A DNA stretch of 19,447 nucleotides, from positions 1 to 19,447 of the forward strand of contig JBFFZZ010000028.1 in assembly GCA_041568335.1 (NCBI GenBank). Reading direction: 5' to 3'. A program made the position numbers and the translations under genes. This DNA is from WVWW01 sp041568335. GTDB taxonomy: Bacteria > Acidobacteriota > Polarisedimenticolia > Polarisedimenticolales > Polarisedimenticolaceae. The notes beneath the pieces are model-generated. The model was not told the origin of the DNA. It worked only from the letters and a program-made list of their open reading frames with translations, and did no database searches. Shown one piece after another: positions 1-6,495 of this stretch. The stretch's first letter is position 1, and each line of letters begins with the position of its first letter.

Positions 1-1
1 C

Positions 2-847
2 TTGCTGTTGGCGGCGGTCTCGATCATTCTCTGCGGTGCTTCGCAGGCGCACGATTTTTGGATCGAGCCGGGGACGTTTCGCCCGGCCGTGGGCGAGCAT
101 GTCGCGCTGTCCTTGCGCGTCGGGGACCCGTTCGAGGGGAGCAGCGTCACGCGTCGCGCAAACCACCTGAAACGCTTCTTCCTGGCGGGCGCGGCGGAGA
201 CACCGGTGAGCGGCCGCTGGGGCGCGGAACCGGCGGGCCTGGCTCGACCCATCACACCGGGTCTCGGGATCGTCGCGTACGAGAGTCATGCCAACGGCCA
301 CCGCATGAGCCTCGAGCGTTTCAGGGCCTACCTGGAGCACGCCGGGCTGGAGCGCGTCACGGTTCTCGGTCCGACCACCCGCGCCCCGGTCCGTGAGCGC
401 TTCACACGCTGTGCCCGTACCCTCATCGACGTCGACCGCTCCGGTGCGGGCAGGGACCACCCCGTCGGACTCCCGCTCGAGCTGGTCGCGGAGACGAACC
501 CCTATGCTCCGGGTGCGTCGGGAGGCATGGACCTGCGTCTGTTGTTTCGCGGCGAGCCGCTCGCCGGAGCGCTTGTCGTCGCGACACCCGCGCACGCGCG
601 CGACAAACCGATTCATGCACGCACCGGCGGGGACGGCCGTGTCTCCCTGAAGATCGATTCGCCCGGCCCGTGGCTGGTGACGACGGTTCACATGATCGAA
701 AGCGAGTCGGCCGAAGCGGACTGGGACAGCTACTGGGCGTCGTTGACCTTCGAGCTGATTCAGGAACCGGCGAGCTCGGCCGCGGCTGCGACGATGCCCG
801 CCTCCGACGGCAGGACATGGTCGGCGGCGGGACCGAGCGGGATGTAG
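2..847 (+). CDS. DUF4198 domain-containing secreted protein (5' end cut by window edge)
   Basis: The reading frame is open at the left edge, so the true start lies upstream or is the TTG at position 2. The visible N-terminus is the hydrophobic part of a signal peptide ending near SQA, followed by HDFWIEP, the usual mature N-terminus of DUF4198 proteins. These are exported proteins with a beta-sandwich, carboxypeptidase-regulatory-like second half; their biochemical role is unsettled, though some sit near metal-uptake genes. The family core ends around SYWASLTFEL (about residues 245-254). The remaining roughly 27 residues are Ala/Ser-rich, do not look like the family, and lie opposite the 3' end of the convergent dehydrogenase gene. 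They look like an extension acquired by loss of an earlier stop codon. Family assignment is fairly sure; function is not. Confidence 0.85.
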   Translation: MLLAAVSIILCGASQAHDFWIEPGTFRPAVGEHVALSLRVGDPFEGSSVTRRANHLKRFFLAGAAETPVSGRWGAEPAGLARPITPGLGIVAYESHANGHRMSLERFRAYLEHAGLERVTVLGPTTRAPVRERFTRCARTLIDVDRSGAGRDHPVGLPLELVAETNPYAPGASGGMDLRLLFRGEPLAGALVVATPAHARDKPIHARTGGDGRVSLKIDSPGPWLVTTVHMIESESAEADWDSYWASLTFELIQEPASSAAAATMPASDGRTWSAAGPSGM

Positions 848-3039
848 CTGTCCTCGCCCGCCACACGCCGCAGCGGCCTGGCCGTAACGACGCGCTCGAC
901 GACCGCGGTGATCAACGCCTCACCGACGCCTCCGGTCCGCCGTCCCTCGTCGACGACGAGCACTCGCTCGCACGCGGCGACATGCGGGACGAACCAATCG
1001 ATCGGGATCGGATTCAGCCAGCGCAGGTCGAGGACCCGCGCCCGGATGGCGTGTTTCTCGGCGAGCGTACGCGCCGCACGCAGCGACAGCCGGACCCCGT
1101 TCCCGTAGGTGAGGATCGCCAGATCCGTCGCGCCTTCGTCGTAGACACGCCCCTCGCCGAACGGTATCGCCGTTCCCGGATCGGGGTAGGCGAAGCACCA
1201 CTCGTTGTCCTTCTCTTCGTAAAGGTCCTTCGTCCCGTACAACGCGATCGGTTCGAGATAGGCCACGACGCGGCCGTCGACGTGGGCCATCGCCGCTGCC
1301 GTGCGCAGCATGCCGACGGCGTCGTCACCTCGCGACGGGCAGGCGATCGCCAGACCCGGGATGTCGCGCAATGCGGCGATGCTGTTGTCGTTGTGGAAGT
1401 GCCCGCCGAACCCCTTCTGATACGCCAGCGAAGCGATCCGAAGCACCATCGGGTTGCGGAACTGGCCGGATGAGAAGAACTGCGTCGAGCAGGCCTCGCC
1501 GCGGATCTGATCGCAGGCGTTGTGAAAATAGGCCAGATACTGGATCTCGGGAAACGGGAGCAGGCCGCAGTAGCCGAGCCCCTGCGCCAGCCCCAGGATC
1601 ATCTGCTCGTCGAGCACGGTGTTGAACACACGCGCATGCCCGAAACGCCTCCACAGGTCGTGCGTGACGTGGTACACGCCGCCCTTCGTCGCGACGTCCT
1701 CGCCGAACAGCAGGCTGTTCGGGTACTTCAACATGAGGTCGTGAAGCGCGAGGTTGATCATCGCGGAGAGATGTCTCGGCGGCCCCGCCTCCGGGAGCTT
1801 TGTCGCGCCGCCCCAGAATTCCTCGCGGCTCGCCGGTTCGACGGCTCGCGTCGCCTCCGCGGCGACGGCATCCGCGTGATAGGGCGCCAGATGTTCCACG
1901 ATCTCCGCAGCCGACTCGAGTCGCGGTGTCTTCACGGCCCGCGCGGCGGCGTCCTCGACGCGGCGACGCACGCCGTCATACCGAGCGAGGATCTCCGGCG
2001 CGGTCAGCAGTCCGGTGGCGAGGACCGTGCGGGCGGTGTGGAGCAACGGGTCGTCGGCCTCGGTCTGTTCGACTTCCGTCTGGCTGCGATAGGTCAACTC
2101 GACATCGCTCCCGGCGTGACCGAGGAGTCGAACCAGCTTGAGGTGCAGGAACACCGGCCGGCGCCGCAGACGGCAGGCCTGAACGGCTTCCCGGACCACG
2201 CGGTCGGTTTCCACGAGATCGAGCCCGTTGGCCGCGTAGTACCTCAAACCCGGATACGGTTTGAATCGATCCTCGACCCACCCCTCCGGGGTCTTGGCCG
2301 AGATGCCGAGCCCGTTGTCCTCGCAGACGAACAGGATCGGTGCGCCGACCTGTTGGTACACGGCGCGTGCCGCCGCGGAGAAGGCGCCCATCGCCGTCGA
2401 GTGATTGACACTGGCATCGCCGAACGAACAGACGACGATGCTGTCCCCGGGCACGGGGGCCCCGACGCCCATCTTGAGCGCGCGCCGGATCCCGATCGCC
2501 ATCCCCAGTGCCTTGGGAAGGTGGCTCGCGATCGTGCTCGTCTGCGGGAGGACCCACATCGGCGCGCTGCCCCAGACCTTGTGGCGGCCGTGGGAAACCG
2601 GATCCTCCGCGCTGGCCGTCTGCGACAACAGCGTGTCGTAGACGAAGTCCACCTCCGGCATGTGTCGCGAGCGCTCGGCCATCAGCGCCCCGCTGCGGTA
2701 GTGCAGGAACGCCGGGTCGGTCGGCCGGGTCACGCGACCGATCACGGCGTTGCCCTCGTGGCCCGCGCTCCCGATCGTGTAGAAGCTCTGGTTCGACTCG
2801 CGCAACTCGCGGGACATCAGATCGAGATGGCGCGAGATCATTTGCGACTCGAACAGCTCGAGCAGAGCTTGTCCGGTCAACGGGAAGCCCTCGCGTACGG
2901 GCAGGGCGAGATCCGGGGGGCTGACCGCCGGCCGGTTCCAATCGCTCAGGAAGCGCCTGAAGTTGTCGTCGACGATCGCCGCACGGTCGAAGATGTTGAC
3001 CGCCGCCGGAGCCTCGTCGTCGCCGCGGGGGCGGTTCAT
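760..3039 (-). CDS. Fused E1 alpha/beta 2-oxoacid dehydrogenase (branched-chain / 2-oxoadipate type), ThDP-dependent
   Basis: A 759-residue protein carrying both E1 subunits of a 2-oxoacid dehydrogenase complex in one chain. Residues about 55-400 are the alpha part, with the thiamine-diphosphate motif GD (207-208) running to N242 in CEDNGLGIS. Residues about 420-755 are the beta part, with FGEDVA (445-450), EIQ (498-500), H549 in the FHNDNS loop, and a transketolase C-terminal domain (DLRWLNP near 671-677). Such E1 enzymes decarboxylate a 2-oxo acid and pass the acyl group to lipoyl-E2; no E2 or E3 gene is in the window. The start ATG overlaps the stop of the upstream glutaryl-CoA dehydrogenase gene (TAATG), so translation is probably coupled; no clear ribosome site precedes it. 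By sequence it resembles branched-chain E1; the neighbour suggests 2-oxoadipate as an alternative substrate, which is inference. Confidence 0.93.
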   Translation of the reverse strand: MNRPRGDDEAPAAVNIFDRAAIVDDNFRRFLSDWNRPAVSPPDLALPVREGFPLTGQALLELFESQMISRHLDLMSRELRESNQSFYTIGSAGHEGNAVIGRVTRPTDPAFLHYRSGALMAERSRHMPEVDFVYDTLLSQTASAEDPVSHGRHKVWGSAPMWVLPQTSTIASHLPKALGMAIGIRRALKMGVGAPVPGDSIVVCSFGDASVNHSTAMGAFSAAARAVYQQVGAPILFVCEDNGLGISAKTPEGWVEDRFKPYPGLRYYAANGLDLVETDRVVREAVQACRLRRRPVFLHLKLVRLLGHAGSDVELTYRSQTEVEQTEADDPLLHTARTVLATGLLTAPEILARYDGVRRRVEDAAARAVKTPRLESAAEIVEHLAPYHADAVAAEATRAVEPASREEFWGGATKLPEAGPPRHLSAMINLALHDLMLKYPNSLLFGEDVATKGGVYHVTHDLWRRFGHARVFNTVLDEQMILGLAQGLGYCGLLPFPEIQYLAYFHNACDQIRGEACSTQFFSSGQFRNPMVLRIASLAYQKGFGGHFHNDNSIAALRDIPGLAIACPSRGDDAVGMLRTAAAMAHVDGRVVAYLEPIALYGTKDLYEEKDNEWCFAYPDPGTAIPFGEGRVYDEGATDLAILTYGNGVRLSLRAARTLAEKHAIRARVLDLRWLNPIPIDWFVPHVAACERVLVVDEGRRTGGVGEALITAVVERVVTARPLRRVAGEDSYIPLGPAADHVLPSEAGIVAAAAELAGS

Positions 3040-4217
3040 TAGAACGCCGCGTGACCCGTCAGCTCGCGGCCCACGGCAAGCTCATGGATCGTTTCGGTTC
3101 CCTCGTAGGTGATCACGCTCTCGAGGTTGAGCATGTGCCGGATCGACGCGAACTCGATACTGATCCCACCGGCGCCGAGGATGTCGCGCGCGTCGCGCGC
3201 AATATCCAGCGCGGCGCGAACGTTGTTCCACTTGGCCATCGACACCTGCGAGTGGTGCATCGCACCCTCGTCCTTGAGGCGGCCGAGTTGCAACGACAGG
3301 AGCCGCGCCGTCGTGATCCGCCGGGCCATATCCGCCAGCCTACGCTGGATCGTCTGGGTCTCGGCGAGCGTCTTGCCGAACAACTTGCGCTTGCCGGCGA
3401 AGTCGAGCGCTTCCGTAAAGCAGGCGACCGCGGCGCCGATCGCGCCCCACGTGATGCCGTACCGCGCCTGCGTCAGGCAGCTCAACGGGGCGCCGAGCCC
3501 CGTGGCCCCCGGGAGTCGATTCGCCTCGGGGACCCGAACGCTATCGAGGAACAGCTCCGAGGTGATCGACGCGCGCAGCGAATACTTCTTGAGGATGTCG
3601 CGCGACGTGTAACCCTGCATGCCCTTCTCGACGACGAACCCGCGCACGCCGTCTTCCGTATTGGCCCACACGATCGCGATATCCGCGATGGTCCCGTTGG
3701 TGATCCACATCTTGGCGCCGTTCAGGATCCAGTCGTCCCCGTCACGGACGGCGCGTGTTCGCATCGTGCCGGGATCGGAGCCGCCGTCCGGCTCGGTCAG
3801 GCCGAAGCAACCGATGATCTCGCCCTGCGCCATCCGCGGCAGCCAGCGTTGCTTCTGCTCTTCGCTGCCGTAGGTGAAGATCGGCCACATGCACAGGCTG
3901 CCCTGCACCGAGACGAAGCTGCGCAACCCGCTGTCGCCGCGTTCGAGCTCTTGGCAGACCAGGCCGTAGCTGACATTGTTGAGACCGGCGCAGTCGTAGC
4001 CGTCGATGTTGCAACCGAGCAGGCCGAGCTCGGCGACCTCGGAGACCAGCTCGGAGGGGAAGCGGTGGTCGTCGAACGCGTCGGCGATGATCGGAAGCAC
4101 ACGCTCGTCCACGAAACGCGCCGTCGCGTCCTGGATCTGTCGCTCCTCCTCATTGAGGAGTCCGCGAACGTCGTAGAAATCCACCGCGTCGGGAGCGGCC
4201 TTGGTCGTCGTGCTCAT
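3039..4217 (-). CDS. gcdH: Glutaryl-CoA dehydrogenase-like acyl-CoA dehydrogenase
   Basis: A 392-residue FAD-dependent acyl-CoA dehydrogenase. The family signatures are GCFGLTEPDGGSDPG (136-150), WITNG (171-175), the LFGK segment (279-282), and the C-terminal YEGT with catalytic base E372. The sequence follows glutaryl-CoA dehydrogenase closely, including R99-S100 in SGLRS. This matches the arginine-serine pair of human GCDH that binds the free carboxylate of the glutaryl group. The expected reaction is oxidative decarboxylation of glutaryl-CoA to crotonyl-CoA in lysine/tryptophan breakdown. The frame is open 15 codons further upstream, but the ATG at 4217 is preferred because GGAG lies 7-8 nt before it. 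It is the first gene of a two-gene operon with the fused E1 gene. Ordinary length, no missing residues. Confidence 0.93.
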   Translation of the reverse strand: MSTTTKAAPDAVDFYDVRGLLNEEERQIQDATARFVDERVLPIIADAFDDHRFPSELVSEVAELGLLGCNIDGYDCAGLNNVSYGLVCQELERGDSGLRSFVSVQGSLCMWPIFTYGSEEQKQRWLPRMAQGEIIGCFGLTEPDGGSDPGTMRTRAVRDGDDWILNGAKMWITNGTIADIAIVWANTEDGVRGFVVEKGMQGYTSRDILKKYSLRASITSELFLDSVRVPEANRLPGATGLGAPLSCLTQARYGITWGAIGAAVACFTEALDFAGKRKLFGKTLAETQTIQRRLADMARRITTARLLSLQLGRLKDEGAMHHSQVSMAKWNNVRAALDIARDARDILGAGGISIEFASIRHMLNLESVITYEGTETIHELAVGRELTGHAAF

Positions 4218-4284
4218 GGGTTTCTCCGTGGCAGAATCCTGCCGGAACGACAATCTAAACATGCCCGATTCGATCTGCCAGTCA

Positions 4285-4300
4285 GGCCCGAAACCGGGCC
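4285..4300. other. Small perfect inverted repeat upstream of gcdH and downstream of the kinase gene
   Basis: GGCCCG, a 4-nt loop AAAC, then CGGGCC. The two 6-bp GC arms could form a hairpin in the 100-bp gap between the end of the kinase gene and the start of gcdH, both on the minus strand. There is no T-run on either side, so intrinsic termination is doubtful. It could be an operator or a chance GC palindrome. Confidence 0.3.
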
Positions 4301-4317
4301 CCGGAGTCCCAAAAAGC

Positions 4318-5049
4318 TCAGCGTGGCGTGGCCCAGCGGAAGCCGTCCAGGTGCACGACCAGATCGGAGCTGGTGCGGAACCGGTCCAGGATCAGCGAGT
4401 GGTTCATGCCGCGGCAGATCGACTTGACCTCCGGCGGCTGCTTCGCGTACCACTTGCGTCCGCCGACCATCCCGTAGAGCAACCCGGCGAGGTCGATGAC
4501 ATCGTCCTGCTGCCGGTGTCGGGTCGCCGACTTATCCGATGACAGGTCGAGCAGCTTGACCTCGAAGTGGACGCCGCGTCGCCGTACGAGGACGTTGCGA
4601 TCGTGAAGGTCGCCGTGATACTCGCCGTGTTGGTGGATCTGGGCGACACCCCTGGCGACCGTGCGAAGCAGGTGCAGCGCCTCGAAGGCGGGTAACCGGC
4701 CACCGCGTTGCCGCTTTGCGAAGTCCTCGAGAATCTCGCCCCGGACGAGCTCGCTGAGCACGAACGAGATCGGCTCCCCCGACCGCCGGAAAGAATCCGT
4801 GTGGTGGTAGCGGATCAGCGCGGAACAGTCGGACAGCTTCTCGAGCTTCCGCGCGTAGGCTCGAAGAGCCCGGTCGTTCCTGTTGCGCTGCGGGTAAAAG
4901 ACCTTGGCGGCGCGCTGCACATCGGTCTTGATCTCGGTGACGTGATAGGCTTCACCTTCCCACCCGCGCCCGAGAAGCCGTTCGATGCGGTACTTTCCGG
5001 CAAGAACGCGTCCGACAGGGAAATCGAAGCTGTCGATAACTTTACTCAT
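4318..5049 (-). CDS. Small eukaryote-like Ser/Thr protein kinase
   Basis: A 243-residue protein made almost only of a kinase fold. Visible elements are the glycine-rich loop GRGWEGEAY (27-35), the ATP-binding lysine K49 in AAKVF, the catalytic loop HGDLHDRN with D147 and N152, the magnesium aspartate D168 in LDLSS (where DFG is usual), and the F-helix aspartate region DDVIDLAGLLYGM. There is no transmembrane segment, sensor domain or TxY-like activation loop, so it should be cytoplasmic. The HGDLH form of the catalytic loop also occurs in ABC1/APH-like small-molecule and LPS kinases, so a non-protein substrate is possible. The frame extends far upstream across the opposite PP2C gene, but that part is antisense shadow; the ATG at 5049 places the kinase N-lobe correctly. 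It is divergent from the PP2C gene, a natural antagonist. Confidence 0.85.
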   Translation of the reverse strand: MSKVIDSFDFPVGRVLAGKYRIERLLGRGWEGEAYHVTEIKTDVQRAAKVFYPQRNRNDRALRAYARKLEKLSDCSALIRYHHTDSFRRSGEPISFVLSELVRGEILEDFAKRQRGGRLPAFEALHLLRTVARGVAQIHQHGEYHGDLHDRNVLVRRRGVHFEVKLLDLSSDKSATRHRQQDDVIDLAGLLYGMVGGRKWYAKQPPEVKSICRGMNHSLILDRFRTSSDLVVHLDGFRWATPR

Positions 5050-5080
5050 GACAACCCGTCCATGACATACTCTCGGCGGG
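5050..5080. promoter_or_regulatory. 31-bp divergent intergenic region between kinase and PP2C phosphatase genes
   Basis: Both start codons face away from this very short gap, so at least one promoter must extend into the other gene. On + a CATACT hexamer (5066-5071) ends 9 nt before the phosphatase ATG and could be a -10 box. No good Shine-Dalgarno precedes either start (only CGGCGGG on + and GGACGGG on -). The promoter call is weak; the geometry is certain. Confidence 0.4.
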
Positions 5081-5893
5081 ATGCCCGCCGACGAGAAGCC
5101 GCGATCTTTCCGGATCGACCCGTCGATGGACGAGGCGACGTCCGAGTCGCTCCCGTTCGGGGAAGTCGCGTTCTTCTCCACGCCATCGCCGGACCACCCG
5201 GACCGCAACGAGGACTCCGCCGTGGTCGTCGTCCGCGATGTCTGGGGCGTGCTTGTCGTCTCCGACGGAGCCGGCGGGACCTCGGGCGGTGCGCAGGCGG
5301 CCTCGATGGCAGTGCAGATCTTACAGCAGGCGCTGCTCCAGATCGAGGAGGGCGAGGACGTTCGCCCCGCGGTGTTGGACGCGATCGAGAGCGCCGGAGC
5401 CTCGATCCGCGAGACGCTCTCCGGCGCGCTGGCGACGGTTGCCGCCATTGTCGTCGACTCCACGACGGCCCGTTCGATCACGGTCGGTGATTCGATCTGC
5501 CTCGTCATCGGCGGTCGGGGCAAGCTGAAGTATCGCAGCATCGCCCACGGACCGACGGGGTTCGCGGAGGAAGCCGGCCTGCTCAAGGCACGCGAAGCGA
5601 TGGAACACGAGGAGCGCCATCTCGTGAGCAACATGCTGGGTCTCGAAAACATGCGCATCGAGCTCGGTGTCCCGGTGCGGTTGGCCGTTCGCGACACCGT
5701 CGTGGTGGCCTCGGACGGGCTGTTCGACAACGTCCGGGTCGACGAGATCGCGGAACGCGCCCGGATCCGACCGCTCGTCCGCGCGGTGGAGCGGTTGGCT
5801 TCGTTGGCCCGGGACCGCATGACCGGAAACGGCCCGCACTGCCACGCCGACGATCTGACGATCGTCGCCTTCCGACCCTCCTCAAAACGCTAA
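5081..5893 (+). CDS. PP2C-family Ser/Thr protein phosphatase
   Basis: A 270-residue metal-dependent phosphatase with the PP2C motifs in order: DRNEDS (41-46, D45), VVSDGAGG (59-66, metal ligand D62), the A-T-V segment near 118-120, VGDS (135-138), HLVSNMLG (180-187), ASDGLFDN (210-217, D212) and ADDLTIVAF (256-264, D257-D258). All expected metal-binding aspartates are present, so it should be active with Mn2+/Mg2+. There is no signal peptide or membrane segment; it is cytoplasmic. M16 (position 5126) is a possible later start; the first ATG is kept because it leaves the compact divergent arrangement. The gene lies head-to-head with a Ser/Thr kinase, which suggests an opposed phosphorylation switch. 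Confidence 0.92.
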   Translation: MPADEKPRSFRIDPSMDEATSESLPFGEVAFFSTPSPDHPDRNEDSAVVVVRDVWGVLVVSDGAGGTSGGAQAASMAVQILQQALLQIEEGEDVRPAVLDAIESAGASIRETLSGALATVAAIVVDSTTARSITVGDSICLVIGGRGKLKYRSIAHGPTGFAEEAGLLKAREAMEHEERHLVSNMLGLENMRIELGVPVRLAVRDTVVVASDGLFDNVRVDEIAERARIRPLVRAVERLASLARDRMTGNGPHCHADDLTIVAFRPSSKR

Positions 5894-6009
5894 AAATCCA
5901 ATATTTTCGGCCTTTCTTGGGTTCGCTTGACCGGCCAGATCGTGGGCTTCAGGTATTAGTAAGCGAGCCTGGAGTCCAGCCGCACCAGGGGACGCAGGGG
6001 AGTGGGTCG
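5894..6009 (+). promoter_or_regulatory. 116-bp region upstream of the pseudopilin operon, candidate promoter
   Basis: The region opens with an AT-rich patch (about 5891-5907, with AAAAT and ATTTT around CCAAT) that is unusual for this GC-rich sequence. It then contains TTGACC (5927-5932), a good -35 match, and TATTAG (5954-5959) as the nearest -10-like hexamer. The spacing is 21 bp, which is too long for a normal sigma-70 promoter. A small palindrome, CTGGAGTCCAG (5969-5979), follows. A promoter somewhere here is likely because the pilin starts a new operon; these exact boxes are uncertain. Confidence 0.3.
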
Positions 6010-6495
6010 ATGAGGCAGAAGAGCCGCCAGTCCGGTTTTTCACTGGTCGAGCTGATGGTCGTGGTGTTGATCATCGGTCTGGTCGCCACGATCGCGATTC
6101 CCGTCTTCGACCGGGCGCTCAAGAAGTCCCACCGCTCGGCCCTCGGCGCCTCGCTCCAGGAGCTGCACAAGGCGATGGCCCGTTATTACGCCGACAACGG
6201 CGATTTTCCGGCGCTCGATACGGAGACGTTCGAGCCGTTGATCTCCGGGAAGTACATGGACAGCGCGGAGCCGATCCTCTCCAAGATCCAGGGTGGCGAG
6301 CCCTGGGTCTACCTCAACCTGGGAAGCCAGGGGTGGTGGATGATCGTCTACCCCGCGGGCGACAACGAGTCCCGGTTGTACGTCGGAAGCGTCTCCCTAG
6401 GTCTGCTCAGCTCGATCCACTACGACGGTGTCTACTGGTACCACCCGACGGAGACAGGGACTCTCTCCCGGCTCGACGGAACGCGCGTATGGTAA
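6010..6495 (+). CDS. GspG/type IV pilin-like pseudopilin
   Basis: A 161-residue prepilin. The N-terminus is a short basic leader ending in G9, then FSLVELMVVVLIIGLVATIA, the class III signal: cleavage between G9 and F10, N-methylation of F10, and Glu at position +5 of the mature protein (E14). The hydrophobic helix would be held in the inner membrane and packed into a pilus or type II secretion pseudopilus. The globular half has a GspG-like helix (YYADNGDFPALDT) and an aromatic, Tyr/Trp-rich C-terminal beta region. An upstream extension of the frame exists, but the ATG at 6010 is preferred because AGGGGAG lies 7-8 nt before it and it gives the correct short leader. The stop overlaps the next start (ATGGTAA). 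No other secretion or pilus genes are in the window. Confidence 0.92.
   Translation: MRQKSRQSGFSLVELMVVVLIIGLVATIAIPVFDRALKKSHRSALGASLQELHKAMARYYADNGDFPALDTETFEPLISGKYMDSAEPILSKIQGGEPWVYLNLGSQGWWMIVYPAGDNESRLYVGSVSLGLLSSIHYDGVYWYHPTETGTLSRLDGTRVW

Noticed and set aside
1522..3042. 506-codon open frame on the plus strand
   Set aside because: Antisense to the E1 dehydrogenase, whose cofactor motifs are unambiguous; the plus-strand product has no recognisable domain.
4285..4300. Hairpin as an intrinsic terminator of the kinase gene
   Set aside because: No T-run follows on either strand and arms are only 6 bp; listed only as an inverted repeat.
3051..4427. 458-codon open frame on the plus strand
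   Set aside because: Shadow of the glutaryl-CoA dehydrogenase gene; rich in Arg/Asp/His with no domain pattern.
5050..5820. N-terminal extension of the kinase frame to 500 residues
   Set aside because: The added 257 residues are antisense to the PP2C catalytic core, Ser/Arg/Thr-rich without a fold, and the kinase N-lobe begins correctly after the ATG at 5049.
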